This document shows, piece by piece, positions 1 through 5,937 of a DNA stretch of 6,404 nt. Below the pieces are notes generated by a model, which saw nothing but the letters and a program-made list of their open reading frames with translations, was not told the origin of the DNA and did not search any database. The position numbers and the translations under genes are program-made. The first letter of the stretch is position 1; each line of letters begins with the position of its first letter. The stretch is from Gammaproteobacteria bacterium (GTDB lineage: Bacteria > Pseudomonadota > Gammaproteobacteria > HK1): contig JAGRHX010000047.1 in the NCBI GenBank assembly GCA_020444775.1, positions 1 to 6,404 of the forward strand, written 5' to 3'.

Positions 1-92
1 GCGATCGGCCGGTTGATGTTGGTCCAGGCGCCGCCGCTCTGGGCCTCCCATTTCCATACCTTCGGGGGGGTGTAGCTGGAGTCGTCGGTCAC
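1..92 (-). CDS. yghU: YghU-like glutathione S-transferase / disulfide-bond oxidoreductase, N-terminal fragment
   Basis: Only the first 30 codons lie in the window; the gene runs off the left edge. The reading begins with GTG at 92-90, preceded on the minus strand by an AGGAA ribosome binding site (106-102) about nine bases away. The peptide carries VWKWE at residues 12-16, followed by SGGAWTNINRPIA from residue 19. From memory this closely matches the start of E. coli YghU (VWTWDKSAGGAFANINRPVSG). That family is a cytosolic glutathione transferase relative that binds two glutathiones and reduces disulfides and organic hydroperoxides. The N-terminal arm seen here comes before the thioredoxin fold, so no catalytic residue can be checked. 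The relative YfcG is less likely because it lacks this long N-terminal arm. The family call is fairly safe; the exact function in this organism is inferred. Confidence 0.82.
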   Translation of the reverse strand, partial: MTDDSSYTPPKVWKWEAQSGGAWTNINRPI

Positions 93-224
93 GTTCGAAT
101 TCCTGTGATTGAGCGGGAATGAGGGCGTCGTGTCGTCACCGTGGACGTGTAACCGTGAATGTCTGTGGGCGACGCGCGGTGTTGCTACTCTACCCCGGCC
201 AGGGCAGCAGACGCAGGTCGGCTC
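93..224. other. Intergenic gap between the CPXCG and YghU-like genes
   Basis: These 132 bases separate two minus-strand genes and should hold the promoter of the YghU-like gene. Apart from the AGGAA ribosome binding site at 106-102, no convincing promoter, hairpin terminator or small gene was seen. Confidence 0.4.
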
Positions 225-428
225 TCAGCCGTTCTCGCGTTCCACCCTCACGTGCCAGGCACTGTTGTCATCGTCCGGGTCGTGCGTGTCGCTGACCAGA
301 TGCACGAGGATCGGCTGGCAACAGACCGGGCAATCCTCGACATAGCTGGCGCTGCCGGCCGATAGATCCACCAGCAGCTCGATGCGCTCGTCGCAGTAGG
401 GACAGCTGGTCAGTTCGGTCTCGAGCAT
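225..428 (-). CDS. CPXCG motif-containing cysteine-rich small protein
   Basis: This 67-residue protein has a CPYC pair (C9, C12) and, about 20 residues later, a CPVCC cluster (C33, C36, C37). The spacing and the surrounding ELLVDLSAGSASYVEDC fit the Cys_rich_CPXG family, small proteobacterial proteins whose cysteines probably form a zinc-ribbon-like site. Their function is not established. The C-terminal third is acidic (DPDDD at 51-54 region) and ends in a short charged strand. I chose the ATG at 428 because the family starts a few residues before CPYC. An in-frame ATG at 470 would add 14 residues, rich in proline, that look unlike the family. No strong Shine-Dalgarno sequence is visible before 428. 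The gene lies 132 bases upstream of the YghU-like gene on the same strand and diverges from the hydrolase at 624. Confidence 0.85.
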   Translation of the reverse strand: MLETELTSCPYCDERIELLVDLSAGSASYVEDCPVCCQPILVHLVSDTHDPDDDNSAWHVRVERENG

Positions 429-623
429 GCTGTGTGCTATCGCATGGGGTGGCGGAGCGGGCCGCTGCAAGAAACTGCTCGCGGCACTGGATGGCGGTCA
501 GTGTACCCGGGCCGAGGCCTGGTCGCATCGACGTCGGTGCGGACATCGGTGCGCGGACGTCGGGCCCTGGGATGGTGCTTCATCAAGAGGCCACTACGAG
601 GCTACAAAGAGGAATCCAGGCGC
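429..623. other. Divergent intergenic region between the CPXCG gene and the hydrolase
   Basis: These 195 bases must hold the start signals of both flanking genes. An open frame in phase with the hydrolase crosses most of it, but its arginine-rich translation resembles no protein start. No convincing -35/-10 pair was found by eye on either strand. The one structure seen is an imperfect direct repeat: GACGTCGG occurs at 530-537 and again at 556-563, and TCGGTGCGGAC at 534-544 recurs at 546-558 with two extra bases. Confidence 0.4.
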
Positions 624-1469
624 ATGCATCGCTTGCATCGAACCGATACGATAAGCACCGCCTACACGATCGACGATTTCACCGATCCCTGGGCGCGGCG
701 GCCCTATCTGTTGCTGCAGCACGGTAACGGACGTAGCGGTGCCTTCTGGTATCGCTGGATCCCCTATCTCGCGCGCCACTATCGCATCGTACGGCCCGAC
801 ATGCGTGGCCTCGGCCAGTCCAGCGCGATCGCGGAACCGGCCAGCGATCTGAGCCTGGATGCGTTGCTCGGCGATCTGCTCGCGCTGCTCGACAGCCTGG
901 GTGCGGACAGCGTGCATTTCTGCGGTGAGTCCATGGGCGGCATATTGGGCCTGGCGTTGGCCGCTACCCATCCGCGGCGTGTGCGTACCCTCACCCTGGT
1001 GTCGACCCCGGTGTTCATCGAGCAGGGCATGAAGGAACGCTATGCGCTCGGACATGGCTCTCGTGTCGAGGCGATGCGTAGCCTGGGTATCGCGGACTGG
1101 GTGGATCAGACCACCCGGCGCACGCGTCTGCCGGCGGACACCGAGCCCGAGCTGTTCGACTGGTACGTGAAGGAGTTCGTCAAGGGCGATCCGGACGTGC
1201 AGCTGGCGATGTCGGCGCTGGTCAACGAGGCGAACGCCGCGGCCTGGCTGCCGCAGGTCCGGGCACCGGTGCTGGGTCTGTATCCCACCGCCGGTCAGAT
1301 CACCAGCGAGAACCAGGAACGACTGCTGCGCGAAGGACTGCGGGATTTGCGGATCGTGCATCTGCCGACCGGCTATCACATGGTCCAGCTGCTGTACCCA
1401 GCGACCTGTGCCCGAACGGTGCTGGCATTCTGTGCCGCTCACGATGGTCTTGCCCTGGTCGAGGACTGA
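624..1469 (+). CDS. Alpha/beta-fold hydrolase
   Basis: This 281-residue soluble hydrolase has the usual order of motifs. LLLQHGNGRSG (29-39) is the HG oxyanion loop, RPDMRGLGQS (57-66) the following strand and turn, and CGESMGG (100-106) the nucleophile elbow with S103. GYHMVQ places the likely catalytic histidine at H252. The size and layout match 3-oxoadipate enol-lactonase-like or haloperoxidase-like esterases, but the substrate cannot be told. The acid normally sits in the loop after strand 6; here that stretch reads GLYPTAGQITSE (218-229) with glycine about where aspartate is expected, so the acid may be E229 or lie elsewhere. The ATG at 624 follows AGAGGAA (608-614) at a suitable distance and starts just before the first core strand. 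The open frame back to 432 looks non-coding. The gene stands alone, with 196 bases before the next one. Confidence 0.88.
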   Translation: MHRLHRTDTISTAYTIDDFTDPWARRPYLLLQHGNGRSGAFWYRWIPYLARHYRIVRPDMRGLGQSSAIAEPASDLSLDALLGDLLALLDSLGADSVHFCGESMGGILGLALAATHPRRVRTLTLVSTPVFIEQGMKERYALGHGSRVEAMRSLGIADWVDQTTRRTRLPADTEPELFDWYVKEFVKGDPDVQLAMSALVNEANAAAWLPQVRAPVLGLYPTAGQITSENQERLLREGLRDLRIVHLPTGYHMVQLLYPATCARTVLAFCAAHDGLALVED

Positions 1470-1526
1470 AGCCGTAACGCGCGCCGTCCTCGCTGTCTGC
1501 AGTGCCGGTGCTGGCGATCGTCGCGA

Positions 1527-1555
1527 TTGACCGGCAGCACAGCAGATGCTCTGAT
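1527..1555 (+). promoter_or_regulatory. Putative sigma70 promoter of the 2OG-Fe(II) oxygenase gene
   Basis: TTGACC (1527-1532) matches the -35 consensus at five of six bases. After exactly 17 bases comes TCTGAT (1550-1555), which matches the -10 consensus at four of six. Transcription would start near 1562 and give a leader of roughly 100 bases before the chosen start at 1666. This was found by eye, and chance matches are possible in DNA of this length. Confidence 0.4.
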
Positions 1556-1605
1556 TCGCGCCGAGGGCGTGGTCGAGGGCGGCAATCGTCGTCGATGCGG
1601 CGCGC

Positions 1606-1624
1606 ATGCCCCGGCTCGGGGCAT
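1606..1624 (+). repeat. Perfect inverted repeat in the oxygenase leader
   Basis: ATGCCCCG (1606-1613) and CGGGGCAT (1617-1624) are exact reverse complements around a three-base GCT loop, which gives a strong RNA hairpin. No T-run follows, so it is a poor intrinsic terminator. It lies between the putative promoter and the ribosome binding site of the oxygenase gene. It could slow transcription, stabilise the mRNA, or act as a protein-binding palindrome. It also overlaps the alternative ATG at 1606, which argues against that start. Confidence 0.5.
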
Positions 1625-1665
1625 CCCTCCTGGAACCTGCACGCGGATACTGGAGCGCTTCGTCA

Positions 1666-2292
1666 ATGAGCGGCGAGACGGTCGGACATCATCATCGCTT
1701 CTGGACGACCTCCATACTCGAGGTCATCAATCCCGACCATCAGCGTATCGCCGCGCCATTGCGGCGTCTGATCGTGAGTCTGGAATCGCAGGCACCCACG
1801 GCCGTGGAGAGCGGCGTCGCGGTGTCGATCAAGCACGGTCTGTTCGAGACCCGCTTCGATCTGTTCACGCGCCCCGAGCCCGAGATCGTCGAGCTGCGTG
1901 GCTTCTGCGAAGCGGCCCTGGATGGGGCGCTGGCGGCGTTGAGCCCGAACGGTCGCAAGTCGGTGCGTTACGAGATCAACGAGGCCTGGGCGCATGTCAC
2001 CCGCAGCGGTGGCTACCATGATCATCATTCGCATGGCGACAGCTTCTGGTGCGGCATCTACTACGTCGATGTCGGCGAATCCAGCATTCAGACCCATAGC
2101 GGCATCAACCGCTTCTATTCACCCATACCGGGTTACTTCGATCCGGCCAGCGGTGAAAAACGCACGTCCTTCGATCTCACCCCGGTCGATGGCAAGCTGA
2201 TTCTCTTTCCGGGCTATCTGTTCCACTCGGCCCTGCCTTACGCCGGCAACCGGGAGCGCTTCGTCGTCGCCTTCAACACCCGACTGCTCTGA
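1666..2292 (+). CDS. 2OG-Fe(II) oxygenase family protein (TIGR02466 / 2OG-FeII_Oxy_5 type)
   Basis: This 208-residue cytosolic protein has the layout of the small putative 2-oxoglutarate/Fe(II) dioxygenases of the TIGR02466 group. NEAWAHVTRSGGYHDHHSHGD (105-125) holds the histidine-rich metal region (H118, H120, H121, H123, D125), followed by WCGIYYVDV (128-136). Further on, DGKLILFPGYLFHSALPY (175-192) carries the distal histidine H187. R198 before FVVAFN (199-204) is the likely 2-oxoglutarate-binding arginine. Which residues of the His/Asp cluster bind iron is not settled here. The family's substrate is unknown; relatives are thought to hydroxylate proteins or small molecules. I chose the ATG at 1666, ten bases after GGAG (1652-1655), because it gives the usual family length. 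The in-frame ATG at 1606 has no ribosome binding site and sits in a hairpin. The gene ends 8 bases from the convergent methyltransferase. Confidence 0.85.
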   Translation: MSGETVGHHHRFWTTSILEVINPDHQRIAAPLRRLIVSLESQAPTAVESGVAVSIKHGLFETRFDLFTRPEPEIVELRGFCEAALDGALAALSPNGRKSVRYEINEAWAHVTRSGGYHDHHSHGDSFWCGIYYVDVGESSIQTHSGINRFYSPIPGYFDPASGEKRTSFDLTPVDGKLILFPGYLFHSALPYAGNRERFVVAFNTRLL

Positions 2293-2300
2293 CCCTGTGC

Positions 2301-3134
2301 TCAGACCCGGCGAGCAACCATGATCACCGGCTCGATCTGGTGGTCCTGCAGAGCGGCGCTGTAGTTGGCGAATTTCTCCGCGGAGTTGGCGCCGGTCAAC
2401 AGGTGCAGGCCCAAAGGCGGTGGCGCGCTCGCCGCCGCCGCCTTGTCACGTAGCCGGGCAAAGAACTCGATCGCGAAGGCGCGTAGATCCTGCTCGGCGT
2501 GTAGCGCGAATCCGGCCTGATCGAGCAGCGCAGCGGTCTCCTCGCGTGTGCGCAGGAAGCTGGTCTGCGCGCTTTCCGCCCAGGGCACCGGATAGCGCAT
2601 GCCCGGGCCGGGGCCCTTCATCACATCGAAGATGCACAGCTCGGCATCCGGCCGCAGCACACGCGCCAGCTCGGCGTAGAAGCCGGCCCGCTGCTCGATG
2701 TTCATCGCCACGTGAAAGCTGACGGCACCGTCGAAGGTGGCATTGGCGAAAGGCATCTGCAGCACGCTGCCGCGTTCGAAGCTACACCGATCGTCCAGGC
2801 CCATCCGCGTGGTCAGCTGGCGAGCCGTCTCCACGTACTCGGGAGTCAGGTCCAGACCGGTCACCCGGCAGCCTCGCTCGCTGGCCAGACAACGCGAGGT
2901 GCCACCGATGCCACAGCCGGCGTCGAGCAGATGCATGCCCGGTTCTATGGACATCATCCGCAGCGCCTCGAGGGTGCTGGTGCGTCCGGCGGTGTGGAAC
3001 TCGTCGACCGGTGCCAGGGTCTCGGGCGTGAGCGCGTCCAGATCGGCGCCGGCCGCGTGGGCACCGTCCAGAATCGCCTGTAGCAGCCCGAGTCGCGCGT
3101 AGTGTGCTTGTACCTTGTGCTCGAGATCGGTCAT
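2301..3134 (-). CDS. Class I SAM-dependent methyltransferase (sarcosine/dimethylglycine methyltransferase-like)
   Basis: This 277-residue enzyme has a full Rossmann methyltransferase core after an N-terminal helical region of about 60 residues. Motif I is LLDAGCGIGGTS (69-80). The acid that binds the SAM ribose is D95 in TGLDLT. GSVLQMPF (122-129) is the adenine-side motif, followed by FDGAVSFHVAMNI (134-146) and LARVLRPDAELCIFDV (156-171). FHTAGR (46-51) before motif I and the HVAMNI and PVPWA (182-186) segments recall, from memory, the group annotated as sarcosine/dimethylglycine or UbiE-like N/C-methyltransferases. Glycine betaine synthesis is therefore one possibility, but no partner gene (glycine/sarcosine methyltransferase) is in the window and the substrate is open. 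The start is well defined: AGGAGG (3146-3141) lies six bases before the ATG at 3134. The gene diverges from the AraC-type regulator, which may control it. Confidence 0.86.
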   Translation of the reverse strand: MTDLEHKVQAHYARLGLLQAILDGAHAAGADLDALTPETLAPVDEFHTAGRTSTLEALRMMSIEPGMHLLDAGCGIGGTSRCLASERGCRVTGLDLTPEYVETARQLTTRMGLDDRCSFERGSVLQMPFANATFDGAVSFHVAMNIEQRAGFYAELARVLRPDAELCIFDVMKGPGPGMRYPVPWAESAQTSFLRTREETAALLDQAGFALHAEQDLRAFAIEFFARLRDKAAAASAPPPLGLHLLTGANSAEKFANYSAALQDHQIEPVIMVARRV

Positions 3135-3203
3135 CACTTGCCTCCTGTGCGCCACCTGCGATAGACCGGATGCCGCAAGCTGTCCAGGGGACGAGCTCGG
3201 CAT

Positions 3204-3217
3204 GTGCCCTAGGGCAC
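3204..3217. promoter_or_regulatory. Perfect 14-base palindrome between divergent methyltransferase and regulator genes (candidate operator)
   Basis: GTGCCCTAGGGCAC is identical on both strands and lies in the 151-base gap, 70 bases upstream of the methyltransferase start and 69 upstream of the regulator start, almost exactly central. A shorter palindrome, CGAGCTCG, lies at 3192-3199. The position suits a shared operator. AraC-family proteins more often bind asymmetric direct repeats, so a different dimeric regulator could be the reader. No clear -35/-10 pair was seen in this gap. Confidence 0.45.
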
Positions 3218-3285
3218 CCCGATGTCCCGCGTCTCGGCGTCCTCTCTGCAATGGTGTCGTCGCACGCACAGTCTAGGAGCCACAC

Positions 3286-4368
3286 ATGAACGATGACCAT
3301 GACCGATCGTCCGGATCGACTGCCGAAGCGTCCGAAGGCCCGTCCCCGGTCGAGCCGGTCGGCGCCGAGAGCGATCTGTTGTCCAACGTGCTGGAAACGG
3401 TTCGACTGCGCGGGTCCTTGTTCTTCTTGTGGGAGCCCGGCTGGCCGTTTGCCACCAGCGTGCCCGACGGCAGCCAGGTGGCGCCGCTGCTCATACCGGA
3501 TGCGGACCAGCTGGCTTCCTATCACATCGTGCTCGAGGGGCCGTGCTGGGGCGCGGTGAGCGGTGAGGCACCGGTGCGGCTCGAATCCGGTGACATCCTG
3601 CTGATCCCGCGTGGCGATCCCTATGTGATCTCGAGCGAGCCGCAGGCGCCCGACGCGACCCAGGCCGCGGCGATCACGGCATTCTTCCGGCTGTTGGCGG
3701 TCGGCGAGCTGCCACCGGTGGTGCGTAACGGTGGTGAAGGGCCCCGGCGCAATCGTCTGATCTGCGGCTTCCTCGGCTGCGACATGCGGCCCTTCAATCC
3801 GCTGCTCGGGGTCTTGCCCCGCCTGTTGCGTCTGCCGGCGACGGCCAGCGACGGCACGCCGCTCGCGGCGATGCTCGAATTCGCGGTTCGCGAAGCGCGC
3901 CAGGGCGGTGACGGCGGGCGTTGTGTGTTGCTGCGCTTGAGCGAGCTGATGTTCGTGGAGGTGATTCGTCGCTACCTTCGCACGCTACCCGCGCAACAGC
4001 ATGGCTGGCTGAAAGGACTGAGCGACCCGGTCGTGGGCAGGGCGCTGTCCCTGATGCACGGCAGCGTGGCCCGGGCATGGTCGCTGGATGCCCTGGCCGG
4101 GGCGGTCGGCACCTCTAGAACGACCCTGGCCGAACGCTTCACGCTGCTGACCGGTGAGCCGCCCATGCAATATCTGACCCGCTGGCGGATGCAGGTGGCC
4201 GCGCGTGCGCTCAGCGATGGCCACAAGAAGGTCTACGCGGTCGCCCGTGAGGTCGGCTACGAGTCGGAGGCCGCGTTCAGTCGCGCGTTCAAGCGTATCG
4301 TCGGCATGACACCGGCGCGTTGGCGCGCAGCGCGTTCGAGCGGCCAGCCGCGCGCTTCGGGACTGTAA
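3286..4368 (+). CDS. AraC-family transcriptional regulator with N-terminal cupin domain
   Basis: This 360-residue DNA-binding protein has two parts. Residues about 38-230 form a sensor resembling the AraC-associated cupin (Cupin_6): H80 in SYHIVLEG, then LESGDILLIPRGDPY (99-113), and LICGFLGCDMRPFN (158-171). Residues about 246-348 carry the two AraC helix-turn-helix motifs, WSLDALAGAVGTSRTTLAERF (265-285) and VYAVAREVGYESEAAFSRAF (316-335), closing with GMTPARWR (340-347), the classical family signature. The first 30 residues are polar and probably disordered. The ATG at 3286 has AGGAG (3275-3279) six bases upstream. The ligand is unknown; cupin-type AraC proteins often sense small aromatic or polar molecules. 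The divergent methyltransferase is the most likely target, and the regulator may also act on its own promoter. The downstream PEP-CTERM gene, 105 bases away, could also be affected. Confidence 0.93.
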   Translation: MNDDHDRSSGSTAEASEGPSPVEPVGAESDLLSNVLETVRLRGSLFFLWEPGWPFATSVPDGSQVAPLLIPDADQLASYHIVLEGPCWGAVSGEAPVRLESGDILLIPRGDPYVISSEPQAPDATQAAAITAFFRLLAVGELPPVVRNGGEGPRRNRLICGFLGCDMRPFNPLLGVLPRLLRLPATASDGTPLAAMLEFAVREARQGGDGGRCVLLRLSELMFVEVIRRYLRTLPAQQHGWLKGLSDPVVGRALSLMHGSVARAWSLDALAGAVGTSRTTLAERFTLLTGEPPMQYLTRWRMQVAARALSDGHKKVYAVAREVGYESEAAFSRAFKRIVGMTPARWRAARSSGQPRASGL

Positions 4369-4408
4369 ATTGTGTATGTCTGAAGATGTCCCCGTCGATG
4401 CGAATGTG

Positions 4409-4414
4409 GATAAT
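4409..4414 (+). promoter_or_regulatory. Possible -10 element of the PEP-CTERM protein gene
   Basis: GATAAT matches the -10 consensus at five of six bases and lies about 60 bases before the GTG start at 4474, giving a plausible leader. No convincing -35 hexamer stands 16-18 bases upstream, so this is weak. Confidence 0.2.
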
Positions 4415-4473
4415 CCGAGCAACGATCACCTTGCCGCCGGTGTTGGCGGCTGACGACGGAAAGGGAGGCTTCG

Positions 4474-5094
4474 GTGGCATCTATCAAACTTTCGAGGATC
4501 AAATCTTCGAGCGGCAGGGGCCGTCTGCTTGCCAGCGTTGCAACACTGTGCCTGATCATCGCCGGCGCGCTGCTGTCTTCGCTGCCCGCGTCGGCGGCCG
4601 TGATCTACCGCTGGCAGCCCGAGCCGGCAGCAATCAGTAGTGAGGGGACACTGGAGTTTGCGAGCCCGCTGTCCGACCCCGCGAACTTCCTCGACCTGCT
4701 GCCGATTGCCGGGGTGTTCAGGTTGGGATCCGGGTCCATCGACTACGATCTCTTCCTGGTCGGCGCGACGCTGCTGGATCTGCAACCCTTCAGTGCCGTG
4801 GACGGGATCATCACTGCTGGACGTCGACAGCTGGGTACGGGCAGCTCCGGCCTGGCCCTGGCCTGGGCGGCCAGCGCCGATAGTGTCGAGTGCGAAATCT
4901 CGAGCGTCACGCCGCCGATCTGTGAGGGCCTGTCCATGATCAGTCTCGCCGGTCAGTGGCGTCTGGTCCCGGAGCCATCGCCCATGCTGCTCGTGTCGTG
5001 CGGTCTGGCGCTCGCGGTTCTGGTGGGTGTGCGCCGGCGGACCAGGCTGCGCGTGCCCCGAGCCTGTCGATCCGGTTTCAGCCGTCGCCTGTAA
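4474..5094 (+). CDS. PEP-CTERM sorting domain-containing exported protein of unknown function
   Basis: This 206-residue protein has a signal peptide and a C-terminal sorting signal. A basic start (K5, R8, K10, R15, R17) leads into a hydrophobic stretch at about 19-36, with probable signal peptidase cleavage after ASA (39-41). At the other end, VPEPSP (165-170) is followed by a hydrophobic helix (171-186) and RRR (187-189), the PEP-CTERM arrangement recognised by exosortase, which removes the tail and releases or attaches the protein at the surface. The mature part of about 123 residues is beta-rich looking and not recognised; C140 and C150 could form a disulfide. A 17-residue tail (190-206) after the arginine cluster is longer than usual. 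The GTG start at 4474 is supported by GGGAGG at 4463-4468. No exosortase or polysaccharide gene is in view. The last 17 bases overlap the convergent permease gene. Confidence 0.82.
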   Translation: MASIKLSRIKSSSGRGRLLASVATLCLIIAGALLSSLPASAAVIYRWQPEPAAISSEGTLEFASPLSDPANFLDLLPIAGVFRLGSGSIDYDLFLVGATLLDLQPFSAVDGIITAGRRQLGTGSSGLALAWAASADSVECEISSVTPPICEGLSMISLAGQWRLVPEPSPMLLVSCGLALAVLVGVRRRTRLRVPRACRSGFSRRL

Positions 5095-5836
5095 GCGACT
5101 TGCGTAACAGGTTGACCGCAATCAGCAGCAGCATCAGGACGAGCAGCCTGCGAAAGACGCGATCACTGACCCGGCGGCGCAGCAGGCTGCCAAGCCATAC
5201 GCCGGCCAGCGTCGGCAATGACGCGGCAGCCGAGGTCAGCGCCAACGGCAGGTCGAGCGCACCCTCCAGATACAGGTTCAGATAGAGCGCGCTGACACCG
5301 CACAGGTAGAGCATGGCGATGGTAGCGACGAACTCTTCCTTGGCCAGCTGCAACGACAGCAGATAGGGCACCAGGGTCAGACCGAAGAAGCCGGTGAGGC
5401 CACCCGCGAGGCCGGAGGCGCTACCGGCCAGCGGCGTGAACCAGCGTTCCGCGCGCGGCCCGACCGGGGCCCGGGCGCTGAACAGCTGGCTCAGACAGAA
5501 CAGCACCACCACCACCCCCAGGATCGCCGTGGCGGTCTTCGAGTCGGCACCGCTGAGGAAGCTGGAGCCAAGCACGCTACCGGCGACGACCCCGAGCACC
5601 GCGGGCCAGAAGCGCTGCAGGGCGTCCCTGCGTAGCCCGGCCTGTCGGGCTTGCATCACGTTGGACGAGAGTGCCGGCACCAGCATCAGGGCAATCGCGG
5701 CGATCGGGGTGGTGAAGGTCGCGACCACCGGCACCACGACCAGCGGCAGGCCGATACCGATGACACCCTTGACCAGCCCGCCGGCGAGAAAGGCCAGCGC
5801 AACGACCAGGTACTGGAACGTGTCGAGCTCCAACAT
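5078..5836 (-). CDS. TauE/SafE family permease (sulfite exporter-like)
   Basis: This 252-residue inner-membrane protein is almost entirely hydrophobic, with about eight likely membrane segments (roughly 8-28, 32-53, 76-96, 101-120, 134-158, 168-189, 196-219, 230-244). It shows the duplicated TauE/SafE motif: GGLVKGVIGIGLPLVVVP (19-36) in the first half and SGLAGGLTGFFGLTLVPYL (141-159) in the second. Members export or import small anions such as sulfite, sulfoacetate or other organosulfonates, but most are of unknown substrate, and no sulfur-metabolism gene stands next to this one. The ATG at 5836 is chosen because it begins just before the first membrane segment, with GGAG about nine bases upstream. 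The open frame further upstream to 6073 overlaps the dehydrogenase gene antisense-free on the same strand in another frame and is arginine-rich, not membrane-like. The gene follows the dehydrogenase by 101 bases. Confidence 0.9.
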   Translation of the reverse strand: MLELDTFQYLVVALAFLAGGLVKGVIGIGLPLVVVPVVATFTTPIAAIALMLVPALSSNVMQARQAGLRRDALQRFWPAVLGVVAGSVLGSSFLSGADSKTATAILGVVVVLFCLSQLFSARAPVGPRAERWFTPLAGSASGLAGGLTGFFGLTLVPYLLSLQLAKEEFVATIAMLYLCGVSALYLNLYLEGALDLPLALTSAAASLPTLAGVWLGSLLRRRVSDRVFRRLLVLMLLLIAVNLLRKSLTGDG

Positions 5837-5887
5837 GAACGGTCGCTCCAGTTGCAGATCCTGCCGGGCGGGGGGAAACGGCGAGAT

Positions 5888-5917
5888 GCAGCATACGCGC
5901 GCCGGCACGTATGCTGC
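5888..5917 (-). repeat. Perfect 10-base-arm inverted repeat between the dehydrogenase and permease genes
   Basis: GCAGCATACG (5888-5897) and CGTATGCTGC (5908-5917) are exact reverse complements around a ten-base GC-rich loop. On the minus strand it begins 20 bases after the dehydrogenase stop and ends 51 bases before the permease start. It could be a transcription terminator or attenuating hairpin for the dehydrogenase, but no T-run follows directly (the next bases on that strand read ATCTCGCCGTTTCC). It could instead be an operator for a dimeric regulator of the permease. Confidence 0.6.
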
Positions 5918-5937
5918 GTTGGGGCAGGTCGATGCTC

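Noticed and set aside
432..623. In-frame N-terminal extension of the alpha/beta hydrolase from an ATG at 432
   Set aside because: The 64 extra residues are arginine- and tryptophan-rich with no fold or signal peptide, and the ATG at 624 has a good ribosome binding site right before the first core strand.
594..1607. Long open frame on the minus strand (337 codons) opposite the hydrolase
   Set aside because: It is antisense to a clearly recognised enzyme, is rich in Arg/Gln/His as GC-rich shadows are, and shows no motif.
1606..1665. Earlier ATG for the 2OG-Fe(II) oxygenase
   Set aside because: It has no ribosome binding site, falls inside a strong hairpin, and would lengthen the protein beyond the usual family size.
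2288..2305. TCTGA/TCAGA inverted repeat spanning the two convergent stop codons as a shared terminator
   Set aside because: The arms are only five bases with an eight-base loop and no T-run, so it is too weak to call.
2782..3525. Open frame of 247 codons on the minus strand across the methyltransferase and regulator starts
   Set aside because: It overlaps two well-supported genes and the divergent promoter region, and its translation has no recognisable domain.
4426..5121. Open frame of 231 codons on the minus strand opposite the PEP-CTERM gene
   Set aside because: Composition is Gln/Arg/Thr-rich shadow, whereas the plus strand has signal peptide, sorting signal and ribosome binding site.
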